From assembly GCA_944472135.2 (NCBI GenBank), contig OX235266.1:15045925-15109924 (forward strand): a stretch of 64,000 nucleotides of DNA, given 5' to 3'. Below, piece by piece: positions 1-11,439 of this stretch. Source of the stretch: Trichobilharzia regenti. Taxonomy: Eukaryota > Platyhelminthes > Trematoda > Strigeidida > Schistosomatidae. The notes beneath the pieces are model-generated. The model saw only the letters and a program-made list of their open reading frames with translations. It searched no databases and was not told the DNA's origin. Position 1 is the stretch's first letter; every line of letters begins with the position of its first letter. Position numbers and translations under genes: made by a program.

Positions 1-149
1 TCGCCATCGTTACATGAATGTATAAACTGGACTAATTTGCCCCCCCTCACCCCAAACCTTTAAAAATTATAATTGTCTAAATTATTTTATTTTTTCTGAC
101 TACTTCATCTTTAATCACGTGTCATCCTTGTAAAATTAATTTATTCTAA

Positions 150-930
150 CCTTTTAAGTGTGTATTTTGAACCGACCACCACTTGCAACCCGTCCAGAAA
201 TACCAACAACAGCGCGTACACAACTGCAAGCTGACACCAGTCCTCCAACGAGAGCTGAAGTCTTGAATACAATCAAGCTTCCGAAAGCTGGAAAAGCAGC
301 TGGACCAGATGGAATACCCCCTGAAGCACTGAAAGTGGACCCAGATACGACAGGAGACATGCTGACTCCATTATTCCAAAAGATCTGGAAGGAAGGAAAG
401 GTTCCTACTGACTGGATGAAAGGTTACCTCGTGAAACTACCAAAGAAGGGCGACTTAGGACTCTGCAAGAACTGGCGAGGAATCATGCTCCTGTCGACGC
501 CAAGTAAAATCCTGAGTCGCAACATCCTGGAGAGAATAAAGGACACACTGGATACAGAACTCCGACAAAAACAAGCTGGATTCAGGAGAGGCAAATCATG
601 TTCTGACCAAACTGCAAATTTACGCATCATCATTGAACAAAGCATGGAGTGGCAATCAAACCTCTACCTCAACTTTATAGACTTTGAGAAGGACTTCGAC
701 AGTGTTGACTGCGAGTCAGGCCCTCGAGTGGAACCCAACAGAATGGGAAACGGCGAGTGGAACATCAGTGCAAGGGTGACATGGAGGAGATCGTGTGAAG
801 AGGAGTTGAAACAGTAGGGACTAACATGGATGCCTGTGAAAAGTACAGAAGAAGACAGAAGCGAGTGGAGATGTGCAGTTGAAGCCATATGTTCTACTAG
901 AAACCCAAGGGAACAATTATTATATTATAC
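150..930 (+). mobile_element. RTE-3 non-LTR retrotransposon, internally deleted
   Basis: An open frame from 158 to 817 reads as an RTE-type reverse transcriptase: [11 protein letters not shown], then [29 protein letters not shown] and the palm motif FIDFEKDFDSVD. The frame then jumps at about 707 straight into the C-terminal end of the polyprotein ([12 protein letters not shown]). The YADD region and most of the thumb are therefore missing, by comparison with the intact RTE ORF at 45208-48273. The copy ends in an AT-rich tail near 905-935. The endonuclease is also absent, so it is 5'-truncated as well. It is not a functional gene. Confidence 0.8.
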
Positions 931-1240
931 TGCTATTGCTCCCTTGGGTTCCTAGTTGAACATAGGGTTTCAACTACACGTCTCCATTTGCTTCTGTCTT
1001 CTGCTATATTTTTCACCTGCATCCATGTTAGTCCATACTGTTTCAATTCCTCTTCACACGATCTCCTCCATGTCACCCTTGGACATCCCACACGCTGCTT
1101 CCCTTTCAGGTCCCACCCGAGGGCTTGACGCGCGATGTCACCCAGCGGTCCCCTCAGCGAGTGTCCGATCTATCTCCACTTTCTCCTGCATATTTGTGGG
1201 GCAATGTGTATTGATTCCCTTCGTTAATTATCACCCGTCG
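925..1240 (-). mobile_element. RTE-3 3'-end fragment, tail-to-tail with the previous copy
   Basis: Reverse-complement similarity to the last ~300 bases of the element at 150-930. It includes the tail block that reads CTCCCTTGGGTTCCTAGTTG on the plus strand and the WRRSCEEEL coding end. Its AT-rich tail directly abuts the tail of the plus-strand copy, so the two 3' ends face each other. 5'-truncated at about 1240. Confidence 0.75.
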
Positions 1241-1607
1241 CATTGACATGCTGACATTGACTAATTATTGTTAAAAAACATATGAGTGCCACTACCTGAT
1301 TGGTAAACTGTCGTATATTGTAATAAAAACGTTATACACAATATATTATAGTAGAGCCAGAGAGAGAGAGATGAGGATCTAATTGAAAAGTAAATATTTC
1401 TTCGCTGCTCAATCTTTCTTTTTCCACTGTTAATCCATCTCTTTCACTTTTCTTGGCAGTATTTTTTTCACTCGAAGTGGCACACATGAAGATGTCCAAG
1501 TCAACAAGAATCGAAACAGCAAGACAGACATCCATCACTCTAAAGTCAGTGTGTAAATCTACCACATTCAAGGTTGGCAAACAAGATTTGGATTTTCAGC
1601 ATTTTAT

Positions 1608-1791
1608 TTTTGATTACAGCTTGATTCCACACTGTATTCTTTTTGGTACTAGTATTGAATTTTCAGCATGGATATCGGTAGCCCAAATTTTGCAGGTCGA
1701 CCATAGATATCAGGTGTGCGTCGGCAGGGGATCGAACTTCGGACCATGTGCATGGTCGGCGAGAGTTCTAACCACTGTGCCACCGACGCAC
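1608..1791 (-). mobile_element. tRNA-headed SINE, family 1
   Basis: Read on the minus strand it starts with a tRNA-like head. A GTGGCACAGTGGTTAGAAC box A and a GTTCGATCC-type box B sit between complementary ends (GCGTCGG/CCGACGC). A non-tRNA body follows and ends in GTGTGGAATCAAGC. Three further copies lie in the window (16590-16771, 42598-42745, 55323-55500). The head is an RNA polymerase III promoter by family knowledge. The body has no coding potential. Confidence 0.7.
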
Positions 1792-1869
1792 ATTCATATA
1801 TCAAGTCAGTCAACGATTGTATATATGGTTCAGAAACTTTGTATGTTGTCAGTCATCGAAAGCCTTTTC

Positions 1870-2145
1870 CATAGGCTACTGGAGAAGGGATCAAACACAA
1901 GCAACGGCAAAATCAGGGATCTATGGCGTATAAAACATTCGGGAAGAAATAGAGATGGGTTCGACGCACATTGTAGAGACCATCAAATGATAAGTCCCCA
2001 ACCAGGCCGTCGAGTAGGACGTCACTTCGAGGAAGACATGGATATCGTGTGAGGAGGAGAAGAAGGCTCATGCATAGTGTCGGAGGAGTTTATGGGTAAT
2101 CATTGTGCCAGCAAATAGCACTCCTCCAGAGAAGAACACAGTGAG
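1870..2145 (+). mobile_element. RTE-3 3'-end relic
   Basis: Weak similarity on the plus strand to the C-terminal coding end of RTE-3: a GRRVGRHF-like stretch followed by a block matching GACATGGAGGAGATCGTGTG. It is heavily mutated. Confidence 0.5.
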
Positions 2146-2514
2146 ATGGAGATGTTTTTTTGTTGACGTACTTACTATATTCCTCTTCGAACATAAGGGA
2201 ACAGTAACGAATTCCCATTCCTACTCGAGCACATGTGATACACACATCCCACTATCAAATCAATCGACTTTTCATTTGATTAAATGAAAGTTAACTGAAC
2301 GAATTTTCCCCCACAGAACTAAACGAAATAAATAACTGTGGTAGACATTATTGTTGTTCAAGAACATCTACCGAAACTGTCTAGAAAATTTGAGGCTGGT
2401 TTACTAAAATATATTAAGAAGGAACACCAACTAGATTGCATTTCCGCATACTATAGTTTAAAATGAAACAACCAACTCCTTACTAAACTAAACGTGATTA
2501 TGTTCAACCTTACT

Positions 2515-3625
2515 GTAATATTTCATACATTTATTCCCCTTAGTGAATTTGAACAAAGCGAGAACTATAGTTTTAGCAGAATAAAATGGTACCATCTTTT
2601 ATCTCATTGCCCTCCCACCAGCTGCTTACAGGGTAAAGACATTATTAAATGTGTCTACAAAAGCAATTTTAACATACTTGCACAGAGTTAAGTTTAAACA
2701 AAAATCAATCGATCAATATACTCATACACTAAAAATATATACATATATAAATATGCAATATTAACCACTATTCCGAACAATAATCATACACAATGGAAAC
2801 TTTTCAGCATTACTCATTCAGATGCAAGAGAGAGATAAAAATATCCAGTTACCAGGCAATGCAAAGAAAGACTAATAACCGCCTCTTTCTGGGCGCATAA
2901 ATCAGGTTTCAGGCGTTTGATGGAAATGGCTTCAGCAAAATTGAGCTCTTTTGCCTATTGATAATTTTGAACGACTTTTCGACATCCACCTAATGACCTG
3001 CGTCAAGGAGATTTCTGGCGATGGCACTGCTTAAAGCATTTGTTACCTTTAGACATAAGCTTTTTGGCACATGTTCAGAAAATCGTAGATATGTCCTTCT
3101 TTCTGTTCTTCCAATGTAACTGTTCCCGCAGATACATGTAAATTTGTATATACAGTTGGAGTTAACATGAGAAGGATATCAATCGATTTTTGATTGCACC
3201 AAAGAAGAGCAAGTTGTTCGATAGACGAACTTAGCTAGCTGCAGGATAGGCTCTGGCTAGTGATGTACTAAGCCTTCTGTTGATCCCTTTTGCAATGTTT
3301 TCACCTTTATAATCAAGATGAATGCAGATTGGCTTCCTACCCACTGTGATTTATTTTACATTTTCGACTTCAGATCTTCCATACTTGTTGATGAACATTT
3401 GAGGGTACCCATTGGTCTTCAACATCTTTTCAAGAAACTCAAATTCTTCCTCTAATTTCTCTATAGAGCATATTCTCCTCGCTCTTTAGTACACAGTCTT
3501 GACTAGTCCGCATTTAAAGCTATTTGGGGAAAAGCTATTAAAATGTAAGTTTTCTCCTTTCCAAGTAGGCTTTCAATATTCAAACGATGAAAACTTACAG
3601 CAAAAGCGGGGATTTGAAACAATAT
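2515..3625 (-). mobile_element. Penelope-like element fragment with GIY-YIG domain (family 1)
   Basis: On the minus strand, with several frame breaks, the translation gives the end of a Penelope reverse transcriptase (KPTWKGENLHFNSFSPNSF, then RARRICSIEKLEEEFEFL). A GIY-YIG endonuclease follows (CGNSYIGRTERRTYLRFSEH). The 3' flank, around a TTCACTAAGGGGAATAAATG block, matches the 3' flank of the plus-strand copy at 4890-5800. No intact ORF remains. Confidence 0.75.
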
Positions 3626-3636
3626 CAGTAATACTT

Positions 3637-4086
3637 CTGTCTGTCTGTTTTCGGCATAGAACCTTGCACAAATGTGCGCCAGTTCAAGTCGCCACACTCC
3701 GTGTAGCACGCGAAGCAAGAGAAGAAAGTACAAGAAAAGCATAATAGAAACAGTGAGCAGAGGGGTGAGACAAAGGAGTAATAAAGAAAAACAAAACAAT
3801 TTCATTGGAGATCATAAGTCACAAGGAGTGGATGCATCTGCGCCAGCCATTGAGAAGGACTTTGTGCCATATCACCAATTGTTTCCAACCATAGATTTTT
3901 ACCGTCCCGAGGACCCCAGCCTGGAAGTCTACACCTTCCTACGTGGCTTAGACCAACTGTTGTGGATTTGATTGACTGGTGAAGCCAAGTTTTTGTTTGA
4001 CCACCGCTAGCTTTTTTCCAGCCTGACCCTATATCCGCTAACACTGCTCGTCGAGGAAGGCGATGGTCAATAATACTTAGGAGCAA
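3637..4086 (-). mobile_element. RTE-2 3'-end fragment
   Basis: Minus-strand match to the C-terminus and 3' UTR of the 616-residue RT ORF at 23836-25686 ([39 protein letters not shown]). It ends at a CAGACAGA-type terminus at 3637. The same block recurs at 13550, 26700 and 28745. It abuts the Penelope fragment to its left. Confidence 0.8.
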
Positions 4087-4089
4087 ATA

Positions 4090-4890
4090 AGTTCAGTCAA
4101 ATCTGATCACTGTTCTTACAACCAACTCAACGGGAACTACCAGCCATGATTTATGAACAAGGTCTCGGAAAACTCACTTTTAAAGGGATCAAAATCCAGG
4201 GGAACATGTATTCTATGATAATTAAGCATGAAAATCAAAATCAGATTCATAAATACTCCCATTTAAGCAATCATTTAAATACAACTAAGCCATGATTATT
4301 AGGTCAACTTTTAAGGTATTGTCGGGTTTGTTTACGTCTCACACCACACCAGTCTTACAAAACACGAATCAACAATGTTAAACTATAACAGCCATCCCCA
4401 ATCAACCTCAATAATGTCTTTGAGCAGCTAATGAAAATTACGGAGGAATTAAAGCGTCAACGCTATTAAAAAGGTAATTATAAGTGGCGAGGTCCTGAAA
4501 TCCGTCCATTTTTTCCCTAATTCTCTCCCTTTTTCTACCTAAAAATCCAAATCCTAGTAGAAAAAAGGTCAGTTTTCCTGTCAGGCTTCCCCTGGATATA
4601 CATGTTTTAGTAATTTCGCATACTAATCAAACATTAAGTCTTCTTGGGACTCAAGAAGCACATCCAGAACAAAAGACACAATTTAATGTTGTGATTGAAG
4701 CACATTTACGTCTAATTAGTTGTTGATGATTATGCACCGGGATGGCTGTTATTAGTTTGACTTCAACCACGAATCAAAATGACTTATTCGCTTGAAAATT
4801 TGCCCTGAAGAGCGATGAATTTAAGTAGAATGAAATACTGGGATTATTCCCGCGAAAGATTTTACAAATTTGACTGAAATATGGTTCAAT
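4090..4890. other. unassigned AT-rich interval
   Basis: I see no convincing ORF, RNA gene or repeat in this 0.8-kb stretch. Confidence 0.5.
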
Positions 4891-5800
4891 TACGGAGTCT
4901 GAGGATATGTGTTTTGTGTGTGTTACCAGCACAAAGCGTAGCGCGAATAGACTCCATGCCCGACAAATGCGTACCTCTTTAAACTGCCATGTATTTTTGG
5001 GTGTATTCGAAGGTGCAATACAAATCTACATATATCTGCGGGAGCAGTTACATTGGGAGAACAGAAAGAAGGGCACACCTCCGATTTTCTGAACATGTGT
5101 CAAAAAGCCTACATCTCAACGGAACAGAATCTTATAGTAGCACTATTACTAGACATCTCCTCGACACAGGTCATGAGGTAGAAATCCTTTAAAATTATCA
5201 ATAGACAAAGGAGTTCCATTCTCCTCAAGTTTGCTGAAGCAATTTCCATCAAACGCTTGAAACCAGATTTATGTGTTCAGAAAGAAGCAGTTATTGGTCT
5301 TTCCTTGTCCTGGTAACTGAATGTCTTTATTCTCTTATCTGATTACGTAATCTTTGTCTCTAACCTCACCCCCTTTTATAATCTGTAGGTTTTCTTGTCT
5401 CTTGTTTCTATGATTTGAGTTGAACCCAGTATATTGTTACCTAGTTTATTAGTCACTCTGTATGTAACGCATATTTCGTCTTTATTATGTAACTCCTTTG
5501 CAGCTGTATGCATGCATTTATTTTGTTTTAACTTGAACTGGCTGTGCAAAAACTATGTAAGCGCAATTTTCTGAGCACTATTCACTTATTTTGGAACTTT
5601 CTGTCAACTGACAACATGTAAAATTTGCAAGTATGTTAAAACGTTTCTGTACTTAACCGTATAATTTATTTAGGCTGTAAGCAGCTGACGAGAAGCCAAC
5701 GAAATAAATGATGGTACCATCTTCTTATTCTGCTCAAACCTCCACTGTTGTTCTTGCTTTATTCAAATTCATCAAGGGGAATAAATACATGAAATACAAG
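4890..5800 (+). mobile_element. Penelope-like element fragment with GIY-YIG domain (family 1)
   Basis: Frames around 4907-5192 encode a GIY-YIG endonuclease (CGSSYIGRTERRAHLRFSEH) followed by TRHLLDTGHEVE, the usual C-terminus of Penelope-like polyproteins. A frameshift splits the domain near 5040. The 3' UTR runs to about 5800 and shares the GTAAGCAGCTG and GGGGAATAAATACATGAAAT blocks with the minus-strand copy at 2515-3625. The two copies are in opposite orientation with 3' ends pointing away from each other. Confidence 0.75.
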
Positions 5801-6615
5801 TAATACTTGTATAATTTTTGTAAATTACAGCATATAATTAATTTTCGTTAGACACTAGACGTCAGTGAATAATAGTGTAATATGTCTAGTCCTTACTTTG
5901 GTGCAAACTGAATTCTCTCAGTCAGGTTTGCAATGTGGCCACCATGCCACACTAGGTGGCTCGCCATCATGGTCCACTGTGAATTGTTGATGTTAGATGG
6001 TTGGAGGTGATCGACAGGAAGGCTTGGATACCACCAAGGTTTGGTGCTAGTTGGTACTCAACAGTCAGTCAAGCAAGGCGTATCTGCAATCTTGAAGGAA
6101 CTCATATCGCTTATGAGATTTGAACACTCGTTAATTAGTGAGTACTGCGATCAGAGACATTACAATATATACGTTCACCAAATGAAAATATGGTCGAACT
6201 GTGTAAAACCGCCGAACACTCGAATTCAATTGAAACTACCATCTCATTTCTTTTTATTTCCAGGGTAATTTTTATGTGAGGAATAAATCAGCTTTGAGAA
6301 CAAAAAGTTTATTGATTGAATTAATAAATATACAAAACATTTTCCCAAGAAAAACAAGATTTTTTTATTCAAATAATTTATCTGAATAAGGCAAATAATT
6401 GATTTCTTCTGGTGTTTGAAACTGTCAAAATAGACAGAAGCCAAGTACAGCGAATGCAGCATAACCTGTCAGAGATACCTGTGTGAGTAAAACAAAACAA
6501 AAGTGAAATAAATGAGAAAGGAGGGAGAAAAACACAAAACAACAAGAATATTGAGATCCAAGGGATACGAAAACACAAAAACAAATGACATGCTATTTGA
6601 ACATTTTTAAATACA
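5800..6615. other. unassigned AT-rich interval
   Basis: Nothing recognisable. The short open frames here have no domain signature and AT-driven composition. Confidence 0.5.
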
Positions 6616-6616
6616 T

Positions 6617-6965
6617 ACGTAACGACAGCAGACAATGACCAGGCAGCAGATCGCTTATTGAGGAAATCAACTAAGATATATAGATTTTCATGCACATTAT
6701 TATTATAAGCGTTATTGTTAGCAGAGAGGTAACGTCTTCCGATTGGTTGTTTTCCTGTTGAAGGTCATTCTGTCATTTCTGGTTGCCATTTCTTTGAAGG
6801 CCAGACCATATTTCTGCCAATCGTATCCGCCCACGCTAAGTCTGTTGTGATTGGTTGTTGAGTTAGTCTTTGTTCTTGTTTTTTTCTCATGACCGAGATA
6901 TGGGACGTAGACATTGACGTAAATTAATGTCTACCGATTTCGGCTACCAGACAGTTCTCACCACA
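6617..6965 (-). mobile_element. solo LTR (LTR family A)
   Basis: On the minus strand it begins TGTGGTGAGAACTGTC and ends with a variant of the family end TTGTCTTCTGTTGTTACA. It contains TTGTTCTTG and CAACCAATCACA blocks, a TATA-like TATATAG stretch and a mutated polyadenylation signal. Flanks on both sides read CATA, a plausible 4-bp duplication. Related copies lie at 9520, 31455, 33986, 36033, 40748 and 41481. Confidence 0.75.
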
Positions 6966-7139
6966 CATATACTATTTACAGGATATATTAGTGACCAGAG
7001 CTAAAACAAAACACGCCGTAATGCCAACAAGTTGAAGATATTTCAAAGTTTGTAAGTGTAGAATTCGGGCACTGTGATAGGTAGAATGTAATTCCATACA
7101 TTAGGTAAGTTTAATTTAAATATCATCACACAAAGTGAT

Positions 7140-7735
7140 GATGATAACCCAACCTTACTCTTACGATTCATTAACTCCCGTGTTCTGCCTAGTATTCTCT
7201 ATTGTTCCCCCTTAGTTTTTCCAGGGTTGGCTACTGAAGAAAGACTATACCTTGTTACGCAGGATGTTAAAGGTTGTCAGCAGGGTAAGCCATAGGGTTC
7301 CACTTAACCAGCTTGTTAATATTCTGGTTGACAGGCACATGGACTCATGTGAAAAATGGGCTAAATCCATTCTACCTACCTAACTCACACCACCGCCCTC
7401 TTCATTCACAACTCTCCCCTTGTATCTCATCAGTCAAAACCAGAAGACTATGTAGAAAACTATATGCTCGAACTACCAAGTACAAAAACTCAACCATACC
7501 CTACTTAGCTCGTGTTCTCTGCGATATAGAAAGCATTAGGCGTGAAACTTATAACTTATTAAATAGTCAGTAGAACAACTCGATCTCGTCTTTCCAACTC
7601 ATATCATTTATAAGTACAACGTTTTTTCTTTCTTTCTTTCCTTTTCTCTCTCTCTTTTTTCTGTTATGTGCTCCTTAGTTTCTTTCTTCTGCTTACCCCC
7701 GTAAATATGGAATTATTATTATTATTATTATTATT
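7140..7735 (+). mobile_element. LINE 3' end, clade not resolved
   Basis: Across two frames the translation reads like a LINE reverse-transcriptase C-terminus: SILYCSPLVFPG, LLRRMLKVVSRVSHRVPL, NILVDRHMDSCEKWAKSIL, then RRLCRKLYARTTKYKNS. It ends in an ATT repeat at 7711-7735. A related, more decayed copy lies at 17380-17965. It is unlike the RTE ORFs here and may be CR1-related. Confidence 0.55.
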
Positions 7736-7799
7736 AACAACTGGATGACAAGGTGTCGAGCATAAATTAATTGCCACTCATATTATATCAATTTTAGTC

Positions 7800-7889
7800 C
7801 TATGGTTTCAAAATTTGTTAAATATATTTTTAAGAACGCAATATTCAGCGAACAGACTCTTTTCAACGAATTTATTATCAAGCTGTACA

Positions 7890-7959
<70 letters not shown>

Positions 7960-7985
7960 TGGTTTTTTATTAAAAAGTATGTACA
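7800..7985. repeat. left arm of inverted repeat IR-1
   Basis: The block ATTCAGCGAACAGACTCTTT with flanking sequence reappears inverted at about 8995-9125 (AAAGAGTCTCTTCGCTGAAT). The arm includes a (TA)n run at 7894-7960. The open frames here that encode Ile-Tyr runs are artefacts of that run. Confidence 0.7.
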
Positions 7986-8204
7986 ATCCCTACTTCTTCC
8001 TTGGTCGTAAAGGGATAGACATTTATTTATTTTATTTATTCAGTTACTACGTTTATTATTATTATTACTATTATTATTCTCACTCTGAATTGTTTCCACT
8101 TGTCCCACTTGACATTTTAAACCCAAAATTATTAACTTTCACATTTTTTATTTTTACAATATTAAATTCTATCTAAGTAAATTTCACACCATGTTATGTC
8201 TGTC

Positions 8205-8825
8205 TGTCTGGATTCAACATAGAACTTGGCACCGAAGTGCACCAGTTCGAGTTGCCACCTTCCAAATACCACACAGAGGTAGACAAGAAGATGAGTGAAG
8301 AGAATCAATGCAGTCTGACAAGTATAAGAGTGAAACAGAATGGGTAATGGTAGAAAGGAATATCAAAGACTACACAGACTGAATACATCTGCGCTGGCCA
8401 TTGACAACGATCTTGAGCCATGTCACCTATTGTCTACAGCCATTGATTCCTAGAGTCCCGAGGGCCCTAACCCCGAAGTCTGCATCTCCCTACCTGACTC
8501 AGTTTAACTGTCAAGGATTTCATGGATTGATGAAGCCATATTTTTGTTTGGCCACCACTTACCCTTTTCCAACCTGCACCTATATCAGCTAGCAATGCCC
8601 GTCAGGGGAGGCGGTGGTTAGGCATGCGCAGCACGTGACCTAGCCATCTTAGTCTATGTAACTTTATAGCCTCGTCGATTGATTTTCCCTCTTTGCCTGC
8701 CCAACACTCTACGCCTAACGTCAACATTACTTATCTTGTGAAACCACCTAACGTGAGACAGGGATCGCAGACATCTATGATCGAAAGCAGTCAACCTTTT
8801 CATGTCTTCAACGCGTAACATTTTA
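8205..8825 (-). mobile_element. RTE-2 3'-end fragment
   Basis: Close minus-strand match to the 3' part of the element at 23836-25860, including [26 protein letters not shown] and the 3' UTR up to a TGTCTGTCTG terminus at 8207. Several indels break the frame. It lies between the arms of IR-1, so it probably inserted into the inverted-repeat element. Confidence 0.8.
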
Positions 8826-8994
8826 TATTCGTCTAGTAATCTTATAATTATGTACTCTTTCCAAAATCTATACACCTCATGTATTATTCTATAGATGACA
8901 TTAATTATTTTGCCACTTGACATTAAACTATGATTATAATCACAAATATTTTTAATTGCATTTCATACTCCTATCATTATTATTTCATGTATTC

Positions 8995-9125
8995 ATACCT
9001 TTGACCTAATTCCCTCATCGGATATAATTTCTTAAAAACCATAATATATGTGCGATTGTACAGCTTGATAATAAATTCGTTGTTGAAAAGAGTCTCTTCG
9101 CTGAATACGTTGTGTTCTTACTTAA
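8995..9125. repeat. right arm of inverted repeat IR-1
   Basis: Inverted counterpart of 7800-7985. The GATTGTACAGCTTGATAATA block and the CTCTTCGCTGAAT block pair with the left arm. Confidence 0.7.
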
Positions 9126-9169
9126 TGCTACAAATGGGAATTATTAAATAATTTTTCTTCTCTAATCTG

Positions 9170-9505
9170 TCTCTCCAACTTCCCTTTGTTGTCCGTTGAC
9201 ACTTTCATATATCCAGTATAGACAGGCGTTGCATCATTCCGATTGCGCGTGTGAGGTGTTGAGTCGGCAAACGAAGCTTCAGTCAATCATTAACCTCTTT
9301 GTCTCTCCACCTAACTAACTATATTACCTTTTTAATACTCTCACCCTATTCCACCCAACCTACTATTGTGTGATTACATGCAAGTGAACGCAATGCAATG
9401 GCTGACCTCTGTATTTTCTAGGTTATTTAACTTGGCAGGGTCAATTATTCTAGATCTAGCTAAATTTTTATGTCTCAATAATTTAGTTGGTCCCAATGTA
9501 GTAGT
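9170..9505 (-). mobile_element. Penelope-like element 3' fragment (family 2)
   Basis: The minus strand encodes LLRHKNLARSRIIDPAKLNN, the C-terminus after a GIY-YIG domain. A 3' UTR follows that resembles the one at 15715-15930. A GTA repeat at 9500-9519 borders it. Confidence 0.55.
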
Positions 9506-9519
9506 AGTAGTAGTAGTAG

Positions 9520-9825
9520 TGTGGTGACAGCAGGCTGCTAGGCAATTGGTAGACATTAATCTACATCAATGTCTAGGTCACTAATATTGGCCGTGAGAAA
9601 ATATGAACAAGGCTGATTCAACAACCAATCACAGCAGACTTAACGTGGACAAATATGATTCGCAGATAGGTGGCTCCATTTTTCGATGTTGCCCGAAACA
9701 ACCAATCAGAAGACTGCGTTTGTATACTTGAATAAGCTATAATAATGTACAGGAAATCTATATAAACACGTGTTGATTTCCGTAATAAAATGATCTGTTG
9801 CCGGCCCTTGTCTTCTGTTGTTACA
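9520..9825 (+). mobile_element. solo LTR (LTR family A)
   Basis: 306 bp from TGTGGTGACAGC to TTGTTACA, flanked by direct GTAG duplications (9516-9519 and 9826-9829). A TATA-like TCTATATAAACA lies near 9755 and AATAAA at 9784. The TG...CA ends plus the target duplication mark a solo LTR left by recombination between LTRs. Confidence 0.85.
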
Positions 9826-10019
9826 GTAGCCAGACCGACCTATGTAATTGACCTCAAAGTCATTACATCGTGTTCAAAAGAAGCAAGTCCAGCCACTACT
9901 ACTGCCCTGGCTGATCTGCTGTGGAGACTATAAATTCATGAATTTGTAATATTATCTTTCCTTATTTTTCTGACATTCAGCTTATTGTTATGTTGATGCT
10001 ATTGAGCTGTAATCTATCA

Positions 10020-10540
10020 ATATCCTAACTATCTCAATCGGTGTAACTTCACAACCTCGTCGATTGATTTCCCCTCACACCTACCTAGCCTTCGACCGAT
10101 GCCTAACTTCAATATTGCTCACCCCATTATACGACTTCACACGGGAGAAAGAATGCAGGCACCTATGATCAAAGACAACTAGCCGGCCTTTTCATGTCTT
10201 CCACTCTGAATGGCCATGTCTCACTAGCAGTCATAAAGGAGGACGCAACGGACTGATGAGCAGTTCATCCTCCCTTTGGTCGACAACCAGACAGCCGGAT
10301 ATCACGTCTGCGCCAGATACGGCGTAAACTCGCATATGCGAAACTAGCCCTCTGTATCCGTACTGAGATTTCGTCTGAGATCAACCCGTTGGGGTGGATG
10401 CTACTTCCCAAATAAGTGAAGCGGTGAACGTGCTCTACCACTTCACTCCCTATTTCTAAACTAGGAGTCAGTGTAGTCCAATGCAGTCCTGTAACATCAT
10501 CTTACTTTTGGAGGGAGCGAATCAGTGTGGTAGAATGATC
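10020..10540 (-). mobile_element. RTE-2 fragment (thumb region)
   Basis: Minus-strand match to the region of the 616-residue ORF from the LQDW motif through YLGS, WRRRDI and VEDMKR to RLRWLGHVL. Multiple frameshifts are present. It is truncated at both ends. Confidence 0.75.
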
Positions 10541-10949
10541 GCAAACCACGCACCTGGTCTCCAGGGTCGATTTCTTTGCTTTAGATCTCGCTTAGCTGAT
10601 AGTACACACTCGGTAAAGAGAGAGAGAGAGAGCGTTGCGCTGGCGTGAGGCTGACAACCCCCTATTCGCAAAAGTAAAATCAAGTTCGAAGGCCGAAACG
10701 TCAAACAGTAAAAATAAAAACAACTCTACTAAAACAACACACTACAAGTGGCAATCAAGCGCCACTTGAATACTTCGACTTCATCTCCAACTGTTGTATA
10801 TCCAACTTCACATCAGTCGTATAAAAAAAAACATTTCAAAGAGGCATACACATATGCGTTATACCAAGAACTTCATTTTATCTTTATGCCTGAAGTACAC
10901 GTCTCCACCAACAAGATAATAAATATACTGTAGAGAAGGTAGGCACATC

Positions 10950-11395
10950 ATCAATGAAAGCACTTCAAACACTTCACTACAGACTCTCATCAACAGATGT
11001 CCCGTTGAGTCGATTCTCAAAATCAGACAGCCAACCGACCAAAGAGGATAAACAACAAATAACTCTGGAGAGGAACCAACGGACCCAACACCTACTGCCT
11101 AAAAAATATGCCAAAGAAAGTAGAAATAGACTGCACACACACACACACAAACTAAAGAGATCATTGATTGACATCACACACCAGCCCAAACCAGCCCTCG
11201 AGTGAAAGCCGAGTGGGAAACGACAAGTTGGGCGTCACTTCGAGGATGATATGGAGCAGATCGTGTGGGAGGGGGAGGAAATGAGAGATTATGGGCAAAC
11301 ATGGAGCCAGTTAAACAGGGGTGTGCATAGAACAGAATGAAATGTTGTTAAAGCCCTATACTGTCCCTCAGAACCTAAGAAGATGATACTAATCA
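10950..11395 (+). mobile_element. RTE-3 3' fragment
   Basis: The plus strand resembles RTE-3 from the ALQTLHYRLSSTDVP region to the coding end and the tail block CCCTCAGAACCTAAGAAG. A CA repeat interrupts it at about 11134. Confidence 0.6.
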
Positions 11396-11439
11396 TAACA
11401 ATAGTAGGTTCGATAAAATAATATTAGTAATTTTGATGT

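Noticed and set aside
3503..3805. Hydrophobic open frames ([15 protein letters not shown]) repeated at 3.5, 13.5 and 27.3 kb, resembling a small membrane protein
   Set aside because: They are the RTE-2 3' UTR read in one frame. The repetition follows the transposon copies and the frames differ in length.
7783..8176. Open frames encoding runs of Ile-Tyr on both strands
   Set aside because: They are translations of a (TA)n microsatellite and AT-rich flank, not genes.
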